From Clostridia bacterium (GTDB taxonomy: Bacteria; Bacillota; Clostridia; Oscillospirales; Acutalibacteraceae): a stretch of 64,000 nucleotides of DNA. Shown in pieces: positions 34,557 through 44,031 of this stretch (positions are counted from its first letter, which is position 1; the number at the start of each line of letters is the position of its first letter). The position numbers were made by a program, and so were the translations under genes. The notes under the pieces are model-generated. The model did not search any database. It saw only the letters and a list, made by a program, of their open reading frames with translations, and was not told where the DNA came from. The DNA lies in assembly GCA_017403265.1 (NCBI GenBank), contig JAFQOJ010000016.1, positions 62,001-126,000 on the forward strand, given 5' to 3'.

Positions 34557-36668
34557 TTATTTACCTGTTAGCTTCAGCTTGAGCTCAGAATTTTCATTTA
34601 GGGAATTACCGTTTTCATCTTTCCAATATTCCCATCCGTTTCTACTGCCACACAAAATAAATCCAGCAGCAGAACTTAGTGCCGTATATGATTTCCATTG
34701 TGATAAGAACATATATGTCTTTACAAATACAGCGCCTTTATCTGTTTCTTTAATAATGCCTTCTTCTAACAAACTGTTATAAAGGTCATAAGGCCAATCT
34801 TCAGCTTTTGCAGGGTCATACTTAACGATTTCTGAACCTTCTTGAACCTCAACACTGCCATCTTCTTCATAGAGGTATGCTAGAGCTGATACACCGTCAC
34901 AATTAATTGAGATAACATGTTTTGATATAACTTCGTCAGAAGCAGAACAATAAGGATAGAATTCTATAATCTGTTCTATTAATTCTTTAGTTCGAGAATC
35001 AATTTCATCTACGGACCATTCTTTCTTTTTAAGAATTTCTTGATTCATTGTTAAATGAGCAGTATCAGCAAGAATTGCTTTCTTATAATCCCAAGGTTTA
35101 TTTTTCATCTTACTATTATCAGGTTTAGTTGCTAAAGTAAGGTTGCCTAGCCTGTGGAGGTTTCTTTCATAAGTAGCCTCATCAATATTCAAAGCATCAA
35201 TCCACTCTTTTGTAGGAGTTTGAGGCATAAGATGTTCTACACTTAATTTGCTCAAATCCACGGGTGCCGGGTTGTTGAATGTTTCAATCTTATCAAAAAT
35301 AACACGTAAGGTAACTCTTAAATTATAAACATTCTCATACTTCAATACGTTACGCAACATTTCATCATCAGGCATTCTTGCAGATTTACCGCGTTGCTTA
35401 TTGATAAGATTCTTTTTAAGATACTCGACAATTTGAGCATAATCCCCTTTACAATCATTCATAACATCTTTAAGAACTAAGGGGAACAGGCGTGTAATGT
35501 CGCTTGTGTCAAGGCCACAGATAGCACGTCTTAATAGATAAATATTAATAATTGTTAATATTTCGCTAAGTTGCAAAGAAGATATAACACGGTTGCCTTC
35601 TTCATCATAAGAATCATACAATGAATAAACTTCCATTAAAAATGGAGCAGGCATTTCTGAAAGGTTCTTTCTAAAATCCTGAATAGCAACCTGAATCCCC
35701 TTATCAAGTTTTGCAATAGGTTTATTATAAATGGCATTATAACACTTTGCATATCTCACAAGACTTTTTAATATGTCCTCAACGCTGTTACCATTTGTAA
35801 TCTCATTAGCGTACCACTGTTTAAAATCAGAGTACACAGCAGTAATATTGGATAACACCTTGTTTTTGCATGCTAAAAACATCCTAAAAAACGCTTCAAG
35901 CTTTTTAGAATCCGTAGATATGTACTCTTCAAGTTTCTTCCAATAGGTATTATAGTATTGTTCCTGTATATCGCTTTCTAAGTTCATTAGCAAATAGTTT
36001 CGAATCAAATCAGAAGCAACTAGTTTTGCGCCAGTAGAGTTAATACTTTCAAAAATCTTTTGAGGATTGTCACTTTCTGCCACGGGAATACAAACAACAT
36101 ATAACTTGTCCAATCCCATAAGTATATCATTGAAAGAATTTGTCTTCAATAATTCAAGAAGGTTGTTTTTTATACCTTTATAATTTTTATATACGTTGGA
36201 ATTTGTTGCTGTTATTTCGTCCCATTCATTATTAATAATTTGCTTATATACCTCATCATCCGCGACAAGTGGTTTTAGCTTAAATTTCAGTTTATCTGGA
36301 ACAAATTGATTTGTCAAAAATTGAGCATCTAAGCATTTAGCGTCTTCTTCTAACCCTTTTTGCATCATTAATTCCTTCATTGCATAAAGAATAAGGAACG
36401 TTGTAGTCAGACGTTGTTGCCCATCAATAACTGAAAACTCACGCGACGAATAGGTAATAGGTTTATCTAAATAAATCAGAATACCCATAAAATGCTTATC
36501 AAATTTTCCGGTAATAACATTTTCCAAATCTTCAAAATATTGTTTAACCTCTTTATTATATGTCCATGTATAGTTTCTTTGATAAACAGGTATAACAAAT
36601 TGACTTCCTACGCTCTCGCGAAGAAATTTTAATAAACCTATTTTTACAGGAGCCTGCTGCTCGTTCAT
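34557..36668 (-). CDS. GmrSD-like DUF262/DUF1524 nuclease
   Basis: 703 residues. N-terminal DUF262 (ParB-like NTPase) with QFVIPVYQRNYTW and IDGQQRLTT (about residue 80); C-terminal DUF1524 HNH nuclease with EHLMPQ (about 474) and HRLGNLTLA. This matches GmrSD type IV enzymes, which cut DNA with modified bases such as glucosylated hydroxymethylcytosine. An extra 150-residue domain follows. ATG 36668 has gagg at good spacing, better than GTG 36677. Confidence 0.88.
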   Translation of the reverse strand: MNEQQAPVKIGLLKFLRESVGSQFVIPVYQRNYTWTYNKEVKQYFEDLENVITGKFDKHFMGILIYLDKPITYSSREFSVIDGQQRLTTTFLILYAMKELMMQKGLEEDAKCLDAQFLTNQFVPDKLKFKLKPLVADDEVYKQIINNEWDEITATNSNVYKNYKGIKNNLLELLKTNSFNDILMGLDKLYVVCIPVAESDNPQKIFESINSTGAKLVASDLIRNYLLMNLESDIQEQYYNTYWKKLEEYISTDSKKLEAFFRMFLACKNKVLSNITAVYSDFKQWYANEITNGNSVEDILKSLVRYAKCYNAIYNKPIAKLDKGIQVAIQDFRKNLSEMPAPFLMEVYSLYDSYDEEGNRVISSLQLSEILTIINIYLLRRAICGLDTSDITRLFPLVLKDVMNDCKGDYAQIVEYLKKNLINKQRGKSARMPDDEMLRNVLKYENVYNLRVTLRVIFDKIETFNNPAPVDLSKLSVEHLMPQTPTKEWIDALNIDEATYERNLHRLGNLTLATKPDNSKMKNKPWDYKKAILADTAHLTMNQEILKKKEWSVDEIDSRTKELIEQIIEFYPYCSASDEVISKHVISINCDGVSALAYLYEEDGSVEVQEGSEIVKYDPAKAEDWPYDLYNSLLEEGIIKETDKGAVFVKTYMFLSQWKSYTALSSAAGFILCGSRNGWEYWKDENGNSLNENSELKLKLTGK

Positions 36669-36705
36669 ATACTTCACCTCAAAAATTTTGATGTCTGTGC
36701 TTTAA

Positions 36706-37179
36706 TTACAATTCAGGTAATTGAGCTTTTTTGTTAATCTTTTTTAACCAATCTGCAAATTCAACCCTAGTCATTTCATAATTTTTTAGTTCCATGTACT
36801 CATATGGAGTTATATCCACATTCTTTTTATAAGAACGAGCTTTTTTATAATCGAAATCGATAACCTCCATTACCTTTACCTTATCTTTGTCATTATCTTC
36901 ATCACGATTACTATAGTTAACTAAAAAAAGTCTTCCTTTCAGACTGTTAGCTAAAAAATACAAGGAATAAAATTTTCTCCAATTCCACGGATAAAATTTC
37001 GGGTCGCTTTTATATGGAGATATAGTATCACATTTCAGATATTCAAAAACATACCAGCAATCTTCATAATAATATAAGGAATCCACGTCAATACCATGCG
37101 TATCCTCACCGCTCAAACATTCCATTATAAACGATTTACTATTATCATCGGCTTTTTTAATTGGTTTACTATAATTCAT
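36706..37179 (-). CDS. Hypothetical protein of the AlwI restriction operon
   Basis: 157 residues from ATG 37179 (aaggaga upstream). No family recognised. The segment DSLYYYEDCWYVFEYLKC has spaced acidic residues followed by E-Y-L-K, faintly like a PD-(D/E)xK core, so a nuclease or repair role is possible but weak. It follows the AlwI-type endonuclease by 38 bp and precedes the GmrSD-like gene. Confidence 0.65.
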   Translation of the reverse strand: MNYSKPIKKADDNSKSFIMECLSGEDTHGIDVDSLYYYEDCWYVFEYLKCDTISPYKSDPKFYPWNWRKFYSLYFLANSLKGRLFLVNYSNRDEDNDKDKVKVMEVIDFDYKKARSYKKNVDITPYEYMELKNYEMTRVEFADWLKKINKKAQLPEL

Positions 37180-37217
37180 TTTTATCTCCTTATAACTGAA
37201 AATTATCACATGAAAAA

Positions 37218-38906
37218 TCAAATCACAGGAACATATCTATTGATTTTATCAGCAAATATTTCAACATCATTGCCTATCATTTCTTTGAACACGATATCAA
37301 AATTATTATTTAATTTTGATATCGAATCACTATTCTTAAACAATGCAGCCATTACATTTATGGTTGTAGTTATCATCGAAACATTATTTCTATCAGAGGC
37401 ATATACAAAATAATCTATTACATCGGGATGTACTGCCGGAGCAACCATTGCCACCCTATATTTTAAATTATTTTTCTTAAATTCATCCCTAACGTGACGA
37501 GCTATGTTTGTAGTTTCATTATTATTTTGTTGATTTCTACTTCTTTGCATTGTAGGCTCTAAAATATATGAACCTTCTTCTCGTATAAGCTGAATATCAC
37601 ATTTCCCACCTGGAGCACAATGCAACGGTAATCCATCCTCGTTATATATGATATTGGAAACGAGTCCTTCAGTTCCATATAACTTTCCTAATGATAAGGC
37701 AAGCAAATATTCTAACCGTAATGGTTCAGAAATATCCTCAAATTTTGATTTTTCTTTGCAACTCTTTGAAAGAATAAGTAACTCTTTAAGTATCAGCTTA
37801 ATATCATACTTTTCAACAGCTTTTGAAAGAGCGCTACTATAAAACATCCTATCAAGGTACTCTTCTTTTTCATCTATGGTCAATGTTTCACTCAAAGATA
37901 TGCCTAAAACTTTTGACTTAGCCTCTACAATTTTATTTCTTATAATATCGTTATTCTCCCACGGAATAACAATATTTGATAAAAATTCAAAATACTCTTT
38001 TTGTGTCAAAAATTCTTCAAATTTAAAATCCTTATAATATGAAAGAATCGTATTAACTTTTTCTTTGTTATATTTTGAAAAGTCATAATAAATATAACCG
38101 AACTTGCCACGCTGTCTTAGTAATCCCGTCATTTCAAATTTTTTAAAAACATCATCGGGATAATCTCTCAACAAACTATTTTCCTTTAACGGTGGCAAAC
38201 CTTTTTCTTGAAGATATTTTTCAGCAAATTTTTGATTTGACTCATATCTATATGTCTTTCTGTAATTAATAATTTCAGAAGCAGCTTTTTTATAATCGCA
38301 ATCAGTCATGCTTAAAACGAAATATGAGAATTCATGCTTCAAAATACCTTTAGGCTCATTGCCCATTTCCTTCCAAGCTTTATTGACCTCGTTTATAACA
38401 AACAATGTATTCAAAAATGGTCTGGCTTTATTGAACATTGCAGGTCGAGACGGATTATTTGCATGCAATCCAATCATTGCCTTTGAATATATATTTGTAG
38501 CGTTTTCGTTGTTCTCAATTAACGAATAGCCTAATTTTGTAATAAAGATTTTATTATCCTCAAACATCAAAAAGCCTTGATCTTTCAAGCTTCTTAACCA
38601 AGTCATTACGCGTCCGCGCTGACCTGTAGCTTGTGGATTATTATCTATTGCTTCTTTTACCTCATCATCTGTTAACTCGATTTCTAATTCAAGTTTTGTT
38701 TTTACTTGTTCTGTTAGATTAGAAAATTTATATATTCCCTTTTTTACAAGCTCATACATAAAACGATTCATGTTGTTATCGTCTAAAACTTTACCAGAAA
38801 ACGGTTTGAACGCATTTAAAAAATCTGTATTTCTCTTCGGATTACGTATAGTCGTACTAATAGAGAAAACTTTATTGCTAGGTCTATTTCCACTTGTGCC
38901 CATCAT
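37218..38906 (-). CDS. AlwI-family type IIS restriction endonuclease
   Basis: 562 residues opening NKVFSISTTIRNPKRNTDFL, the start of the AlwI endonuclease family, and ending with DNA-cleavage-like sequence (CDIQLIREEGSYILEPTMQR, AMVAPAVHPDVIDYF). AlwI recognises asymmetric GGATC and cuts a few bases away; the exact site here cannot be read from sequence. Two adjacent methyltransferases of different classes fit the need to protect both strands of an asymmetric site. Start could be either of two adjacent ATGs. Confidence 0.82.
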   Translation of the reverse strand: MMGTSGNRPSNKVFSISTTIRNPKRNTDFLNAFKPFSGKVLDDNNMNRFMYELVKKGIYKFSNLTEQVKTKLELEIELTDDEVKEAIDNNPQATGQRGRVMTWLRSLKDQGFLMFEDNKIFITKLGYSLIENNENATNIYSKAMIGLHANNPSRPAMFNKARPFLNTLFVINEVNKAWKEMGNEPKGILKHEFSYFVLSMTDCDYKKAASEIINYRKTYRYESNQKFAEKYLQEKGLPPLKENSLLRDYPDDVFKKFEMTGLLRQRGKFGYIYYDFSKYNKEKVNTILSYYKDFKFEEFLTQKEYFEFLSNIVIPWENNDIIRNKIVEAKSKVLGISLSETLTIDEKEEYLDRMFYSSALSKAVEKYDIKLILKELLILSKSCKEKSKFEDISEPLRLEYLLALSLGKLYGTEGLVSNIIYNEDGLPLHCAPGGKCDIQLIREEGSYILEPTMQRSRNQQNNNETTNIARHVRDEFKKNNLKYRVAMVAPAVHPDVIDYFVYASDRNNVSMITTTINVMAALFKNSDSISKLNNNFDIVFKEMIGNDVEIFADKINRYVPVI

Positions 38907-38913
38907 TAACCTC

Positions 38914-39786
38914 CTAATAATTTTTTATTAATACTTCAATTGAATCTGTTATGTTTTTCTTTTGGTAGTTTGCATTTCTATATTGTCTATGCATATAAAC
39001 TGTATTATATTTTTTGCACCATTCTTTTAACAACAAATTTTCTTTGCCATTTGAAAGAAGTACATTCGATAGAGCAAACTTCTTATTTTGCGCATTAAGG
39101 TTATCTAATAAATTCAGTAAATCTTTTTCGTCATCTACTGACCAGTCATTATTATAAGGTGCCGTAGTTATCAAATATGGTGGATCGAAATAAAAGAATT
39201 TATCTTCCCCTTCATACAACTCCTGTGTTCTAAAGTCAAAATTTGAAATCTGTATATTTTTGTCTTTAATAGCATCAACAAATTCTATTAAAGCATCATA
39301 TATTGATTTTGATAAGTCGACCTTTCCAACCGGCACATTGAAATCCCCATGTTTATTAAATCGTAAGTAATGATTGAAACCGTATATCAATAGAACCACC
39401 AGCTTGTCTACATCATGGTTTATATTATAATCATTTTTAAGACGGTTGTATCCCTGCCGATTGTAATTAGACAATCCTTCATGTCTATACTCGATATAAA
39501 ATCCTTTTTCTTTTGTTCTAGAATATGTCAATCCATAGTATTCAATAATGTTTTCAATACTTCTAATTACTTCGTGCGATGGAACTTCATAAAAGTACCT
39601 CAGTACTTCAAGAGTAAATTTATTAATATCATTGAATACAATTGCATTTGAATTTGAATTAATTCCAACCACACCGCTTCCACAGAACACATCAACAAAG
39701 GTGTTTATGTTTTCAGGGAATTCTGGGAGCAATTGCTTCAATAACCTATTCTTATTTCCCGGATAGCTTATGGGATTTTTAATCAT
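38914..39786 (-). CDS. Dam-type (D12 class) DNA adenine methyltransferase
   Basis: 290 residues, alpha-class order: PISYPGNKNRLLKQL and FVDVFCGSGVVG near the N-terminus, catalytic DPPY near residue 197 (FYFDPPYLITT). D12-class enzymes methylate adenine in GATC-type sites, in keeping with an AlwI partner. Overlaps the neighbouring methyltransferase by 4 bp and lies 7 bp before the endonuclease. Confidence 0.9.
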   Translation of the reverse strand: MIKNPISYPGNKNRLLKQLLPEFPENINTFVDVFCGSGVVGINSNSNAIVFNDINKFTLEVLRYFYEVPSHEVIRSIENIIEYYGLTYSRTKEKGFYIEYRHEGLSNYNRQGYNRLKNDYNINHDVDKLVVLLIYGFNHYLRFNKHGDFNVPVGKVDLSKSIYDALIEFVDAIKDKNIQISNFDFRTQELYEGEDKFFYFDPPYLITTAPYNNDWSVDDEKDLLNLLDNLNAQNKKFALSNVLLSNGKENLLLKEWCKKYNTVYMHRQYRNANYQKKNITDSIEVLIKNY

Positions 39787-40472
39787 AATCGTTTTACAGC
39801 CTTTTCAAAGTATATTTTGTCAATTTCGGAGCCAATAAATCTTCTTTCAGTATTCTTACATGCAAGTGCTGTTGTTCCAGAGCCAGAGAAGGGGTCGAAT
39901 ACTAAATCCCCCTCATTAGAATGTATTTTAATAAGTTTTTCTATTACATTTAAGTGTTTCTGTGTGGGATGGATGCGTTTTTTTCCGCCTGGCACAACGC
40001 CCGTTCGAAAAACTGGTTTAACATATGCAGAATCTTCTGGTTTATTAAACACCCATTTTTTCTTGCCTTTTACTGCCCATACAGCTACTTCAAAATCCAT
40101 AACATATCTACTATTAACATTTCGTGGCATAGGATTATTCTTTTCCCAGCGTATCAAATCTTTAATTATGAAACCATTATCTTCCAAAGCTTCCACTATG
40201 TACGAGAGGTTTTTCCAATCATTGAATATGATAATAGAGCCGCCTTGTTTAACTAATGGTGCAGAAAGATTTATCCATTCTTTTTGGTCAAAGTTGTAAT
40301 CCCATTCGCCATAGTTCATACCTGACCTTCCCATATTTGAAAATCCGAGTTGGTAATCCCTACTTACACAATATGGCGGATCTGTTAACAATAAATCAAC
40401 TTGCACCTTATCTTTGACCATTTCGGATACAAGTTCCTTATAGTCACAATTAACTAGTTTAATTGAGTTCAT
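39783..40472 (-). CDS. Second DNA methyltransferase (beta-class N4/N6)
   Basis: 229 residues with DPPY at 31-34 before FDPFSGSGTTALA (about 197), the beta-class order. Together with the Dam-type gene it would modify the other strand of the asymmetric restriction site. Overlaps the Xre regulator by 4 bp, so the operon is regulator-methylase-methylase-endonuclease. Confidence 0.9.
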   Translation of the reverse strand: MNSIKLVNCDYKELVSEMVKDKVQVDLLLTDPPYCVSRDYQLGFSNMGRSGMNYGEWDYNFDQKEWINLSAPLVKQGGSIIIFNDWKNLSYIVEALEDNGFIIKDLIRWEKNNPMPRNVNSRYVMDFEVAVWAVKGKKKWVFNKPEDSAYVKPVFRTGVVPGGKKRIHPTQKHLNVIEKLIKIHSNEGDLVFDPFSGSGTTALACKNTERRFIGSEIDKIYFEKAVKRL

Positions 40473-40687
40473 TTCTCAATACCTCCGGGAACGATTTCTA
40501 CAATATCGTCCATTGTGCAACCGAGAGCTGAACATATTTTCACAAGAACATCGCTAGATACCACAGCACCATCTTTGCCCATCTTAGTAATGGTAGCGAT
40601 GCTAATGCCAGCTTTTTCTGCGAGTTCCTTTTTCTTCATGTCTCGGTCTATTAAAAGTTTAAACAACCTCTTATAACTTGCAGCCAT
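40469..40687 (-). CDS. Xre-family controller of the restriction operon
   Basis: 72-residue Cro/CI helix-turn-helix (KKELAEKAGISIATITKMGK, LVKICSALGCTMDDIVEIV). ATG 40687 has gaggtg upstream; the TTG at 40699 is not needed. As first gene of the operon it is placed like controller (C) proteins that delay endonuclease expression until methylation is complete (inference). Confidence 0.82.
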   Translation of the reverse strand: MAASYKRLFKLLIDRDMKKKELAEKAGISIATITKMGKDGAVVSSDVLVKICSALGCTMDDIVEIVPGGIEK

Positions 40688-40859
40688 AATACACCTCAAA
40701 ATAGTTATAATTTTTGCAGTTTATCATTAATATGTATTATACCACATTAAGTTTCAATGCTCAACTGTTTTCAGCAAAAATATTGAGATTTCAGCATTTT
40801 TCTTTTTATATTTATAACACGGCAATAGCCGATGAGGTTTGTTCATCGGCTTGATGTTT

Positions 40860-41681
40860 TTATAAGATATTGAATGTTCCGTTTTGTTTATTGTCGATAA
40901 CAAACTCGAAAAAGGTTGTTTTGCTGACTGCGACGAGGTAGGTGTTGGGGTTGATATTGGGGTATTCTTTCTCAACAAGGTCGAGAGTTTCTTTTAGTTG
41001 GAGCATTGTTGCAAATTCGTGTTTACAAGTACCCGTGCAGTAGCAGTTGCAAACTAGTCCGCTAATTTGACCGTTATCATAATTAAACTCAATCTCATAA
41101 GGTTTGCTACCTGTTACGATGGCTTTGCCTTTACAGTTACTGAGTTCAATATATTGCACTTGATTTTCTATGTAATAATTGTGGCCTTTATCGGCTGTTG
41201 ATTTATCAATCTTTATTCCGCTAAGGTCATTAAGATTAAACGATTCATCATCACTTGAAGAAACAAACTCTTCATCTTCGGGTGCAGGCGCTTTAAACCA
41301 AGTGATAATCTGCTCATAATTTAAAGCATTCTCATCAGTTGTGATAAAGTGTGAACCTGCCAAATGGAACTCGCCGACAACATTTGTATTAGCAACACCG
41401 ATAACACGCTTATAGTCGGATAGTTTAATTTTAAAGGTGTAATTTATATCTACTACTCGGCCACGCAAACCTTCGAGTTTGCCGTCAACATAAACGATAT
41501 CGCCACGCTTCAAATCAAACATATCGTTATAGTAAGAGCATGTCAGATGTCTGTCGGGAAAGAAAACATCAACCACCGATTTTCTCGCGTTGTTTGTGAT
41601 TTCCTTATTACATTGTGCATTTTCAGAAATGCATTGTTCCTTTTTCTCAGTTTCTGCTGTAAATCCAATTTTAAAACTCAT
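40860..41681 (-). CDS. SWIM zinc-finger protein
   Basis: 273 residues. A SWIM-type C-x-C...C-x-H motif is visible near residue 214 (VCNCYCTGTCKHEFATML), a zinc fold found in DNA- and protein-binding factors. Before it is a beta-rich region with RGDIVYVDGKLEGLRGRVVD that reads like a KOW/SH3-like fold. Function unknown. Its ATG lies 11 bp after the EF-hand mini-protein stop with aaggagga between them. Confidence 0.75.
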   Translation of the reverse strand: MSFKIGFTAETEKKEQCISENAQCNKEITNNARKSVVDVFFPDRHLTCSYYNDMFDLKRGDIVYVDGKLEGLRGRVVDINYTFKIKLSDYKRVIGVANTNVVGEFHLAGSHFITTDENALNYEQIITWFKAPAPEDEEFVSSSDDESFNLNDLSGIKIDKSTADKGHNYYIENQVQYIELSNCKGKAIVTGSKPYEIEFNYDNGQISGLVCNCYCTGTCKHEFATMLQLKETLDLVEKEYPNINPNTYLVAVSKTTFFEFVIDNKQNGTFNIL

Positions 41682-41692
41682 TTTTATCCTCC

Positions 41693-41839
41693 TTAAAATT
41701 CTTCGTCTGTATCGTCTTCGCTGTTTTCTTCTTCCTCTGAATCGAGCAAGTTCACAAATGCAGTAAATTCAGTCGCTTGCTCAAGTGTGTCCAATCTTCC
41801 ATCGCCGTTAAAGTCAAACAAATCTCCAAACAGTCCCAT
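41693..41839 (-). CDS. EF-hand/dockerin-like mini-protein
   Basis: 48 residues, below usual gene-length cutoffs. ATG 41839 has gaggggaa upstream. It contains a clear calcium-loop pattern, DFNGDGRLDTLEQ, and ends in a very acidic tail (DSEEEENSEDDTDEEF). The following SWIM-protein gene starts 11 bp after its stop, so they are co-translated. A calcium-sensing or binding partner is a guess. Confidence 0.7.
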   Translation of the reverse strand: MGLFGDLFDFNGDGRLDTLEQATEFTAFVNLLDSEEEENSEDDTDEEF

Positions 41840-41950
41840 AAAAATTCCCCTCTTCTTTCTGTTGTAATTTCATTGTAATACATTTACTGTACTATAAAAC
41901 GGACTTTGATGGTCGAAATCGATGCTTTTTTCAAGATTCTTCGAAAATCT

Positions 41951-41986
41951 CTTATTCTTTGTTTACTGCGTATCAAATTTTGATAC
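41951..41986. repeat. Palindromic intergenic repeat, copy 2
   Basis: One of five near-identical copies of ttctttgtttactgc followed by the palindrome gtatcaaattttgatac. This one lies in the upstream region of the manganese catalase. Confidence 0.85.
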
Positions 41987-42079
41987 GCTTACCTCCAAAT
42001 GAGCGGATATATTTGCACGTCTGTATATCGGTAAGGAAAATGGAAAAAGTAAGAATAGAAAATAAACGGAGGTAGAATT

Positions 42080-42745
42080 ATGTTTAAACACGAAAAGATG
42101 CTTTTTCATCCTGTAGCGGTAGAAAAACCTAATCCGCAGTATGCGGCGCTTTTGCAAGAACAGCTTGGCGGTGGCAACGGTGAGCTTAAGGCGGCTATGC
42201 AGTATATGTCCCAGAGTTTCAGAATCAAAGACCCTGAAATCAAGGATTTATTCCTTGACATTGCCGCCGAGGAACTCGGTCATATGGAAATGGTGGCGCA
42301 GACCATCAATCTGCTTAACGGACACGATGTTGATGCCGCAAAAGTGCCGTCAGGCGAGATTCAGTCCCACGTGCTTTTAGGTCTTAATCCCGGTCTTATT
42401 AACGCTTCGGGTTACTCTTGGACGGGCGACTACGTGACGGTTACGGGCGATTTGTGTGCAGACCTACTCAGCAATATCGCATCCGAACAGCGTGCAAAGG
42501 TGGTTTATGAATACCTTTATCGCCAGATTGATGACAAAAAGGTACGAGAGACTATTGATTTTCTCCTAAACCGAGAGGAAGCGCACAATCAAATGTTCCG
42601 CGATGCATTTAACAAGGTACAAAACTCAGGCTCTAACCGAGATTTCGGCACAACCAAAGCCGCTAAAATGTATTTTTCAATGTCTGACCCAGGTCCTAAC
42701 GCATTTGCAACAAACGATACAAAGCCTGTTTCTTTTGATAAGTAA
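42080..42745 (+). CDS. Manganese catalase family protein (CotJC-type)
   Basis: 221 residues. Ferritin-like dimanganese motifs are visible: Glu35 region, IAAEELGHME (about 61-70) and LNREEAHNQMF near residue 175, spaced as in Mn-catalases and the spore-coat homologue CotJC. It would detoxify hydrogen peroxide. ATG has ggaggt upstream. It stands alone between the palindromic repeat and a convergent terminator. Confidence 0.88.
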   Translation: MFKHEKMLFHPVAVEKPNPQYAALLQEQLGGGNGELKAAMQYMSQSFRIKDPEIKDLFLDIAAEELGHMEMVAQTINLLNGHDVDAAKVPSGEIQSHVLLGLNPGLINASGYSWTGDYVTVTGDLCADLLSNIASEQRAKVVYEYLYRQIDDKKVRETIDFLLNREEAHNQMFRDAFNKVQNSGSNRDFGTTKAAKMYFSMSDPGPNAFATNDTKPVSFDK

Positions 42746-42751
42746 TATTAA

Positions 42752-42783
42752 AACCGCTGAAGTTTAAAGCTTTCAGCGGTTGT
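42752..42783. terminator. Bidirectional terminator after catalase
   Basis: Stem aaccgctgaa / tttcagcggtt between two convergent genes, T-rich on both sides. Confidence 0.75.
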
Positions 42784-42787
42784 TTGG

Positions 42788-43300
42788 TTATAAATCAATA
42801 TTTATTTTATATTCATTATCAATAAGCACATAGTTTACATTATGCTTTTTACATAAGTTTAAAACCTGTGAGTTATCTTGCAATAAGCCATCAACCGAAC
42901 AGTCATCGTCAATGCGTTTTTCAATAACTGAGGCGAATTTCTTAATATCATCAAAATGGTTTCTTATATAGTTTTCGCTCATCACAAGACAATAATATTT
43001 TATATGGTCGAGATATTCCTTATCGAAATCATCTTGCCAAGTGAACGGAATATAGCAACCCTCAACAATAAGATTTTGCTTGTTTTCTATGGCAGTTTTA
43101 ATCATTTCGCGAACTATCGGCCATAGATATTCGGTCAAGGCGGTATCATCACTAAAAGGTGTAAGCTCGGTGTTACCGCTACGAATTAAACCCATTTTAA
43201 GATGGTCTATCGACATATATGGGTATTTATATTTTTCTAAGAATTTTTGAGCAAGAGCAGTCTTGCCGGTGTGCGAAGCACCTGTAATTAAAATAATCAT
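42788..43300 (-). CDS. P-loop kinase-like ATPase
   Basis: 170 residues with Walker A GASHTGKT at the N-terminus and NLIVEGCYIP later, the layout of small nucleoside or antibiotic kinases and zeta-toxin-like proteins. ATG 43300 is preferred because gtaagg is at proper distance; 43309 is possible. Last gene of a long operon. Substrate unknown. Confidence 0.72.
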   Translation of the reverse strand: MIILITGASHTGKTALAQKFLEKYKYPYMSIDHLKMGLIRSGNTELTPFSDDTALTEYLWPIVREMIKTAIENKQNLIVEGCYIPFTWQDDFDKEYLDHIKYYCLVMSENYIRNHFDDIKKFASVIEKRIDDDCSVDGLLQDNSQVLNLCKKHNVNYVLIDNEYKINIDL

Positions 43301-43335
43301 TGCTTTCATCCTTACAAATGGGTTTTAATTTACTG

Positions 43336-44010
43336 TTACCAGATAAACGGTATCAAGCGGTACTTGACTTTTTGTTTATACTGAACGTAACCGTCGAGTT
43401 CTTTTTCTAGGAATTTTTCCTCGTCCTTAATCCTCTTTGCTATGATAAAAGGATATGCGAGGAAAATTAGAAACGAGTATACTGAGCCTAGCACCAACGG
43501 CATTGATAAAAACAAAAGTAAGGTTACACTATACATCGGGTGCCTGACGATTCCATAAAGTCCCGTATCTATTACCTTTTGGTTTTCCTGTACTTTGATA
43601 GTACGGCTTAGGTATGTATTTTCTCTAAGCACCTCGGCATAGAGAATATATGCTACCAAAAACGCCACAGCAGCGGCGATAGATATACCCTTTGGCAAGG
43701 TGTACCATCCAAAACGAAATCCAAGCCCTGCAACAACAAATCCAGCCACAAACATAAGACCACTCAGTTTCACAACAATACTTTGTTCCCGCCTTTTTTC
43801 TTTTGCGTTCAGTCTGCTTTTTAATAGGTCGGGGTTTTTGAGCATCATTACAATTCCCGCAAAGAACATGGGGATAAATAAAATTCCCATAAGTAGCCAA
43901 CCGTTAAAAAATTCTAAAGTTCCTGCGGGTAAAAATATAAGAAGACCTACCAAAGCTACACCTAATATAAATTTTGTTATTGCTGAGATAAACAGTTTTA
44001 AGGTCATCAT
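43336..44010 (-). CDS. Isoprenylcysteine carboxyl methyltransferase-like membrane protein
   Basis: 224 residues with five or so membrane helices and the ICMT/NnrU-like C-terminal signature GLYGIVRHPMYSVTLLLFLS followed by RIKDEEKFLEKEL. These integral membrane enzymes use SAM; bacterial substrates are mostly unknown. ATG has aaggag upstream. Confidence 0.83.
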   Translation of the reverse strand: MMTLKLFISAITKFILGVALVGLLIFLPAGTLEFFNGWLLMGILFIPMFFAGIVMMLKNPDLLKSRLNAKEKRREQSIVVKLSGLMFVAGFVVAGLGFRFGWYTLPKGISIAAAVAFLVAYILYAEVLRENTYLSRTIKVQENQKVIDTGLYGIVRHPMYSVTLLLFLSMPLVLGSVYSFLIFLAYPFIIAKRIKDEEKFLEKELDGYVQYKQKVKYRLIPFIW

Positions 44011-44031
44011 AATTCTCCTTAAAAATAGATT

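Larger units (their letters stand above)
21556..40687. mobile_element. Second genomic island with tandem integrases and defence genes
   Basis: Integrases, Xis, an HTH protein and a long same-strand run of accessory and defence genes mark horizontally acquired DNA. Neither end has a confirmed attachment repeat. The left edge is near tRNA-Pro. The right edge is uncertain and could lie beyond 40687, because the arm motif gaccacagtttgtcccaca from the tRNA-Pro spacers recurs at 49631. Confidence 0.5.
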
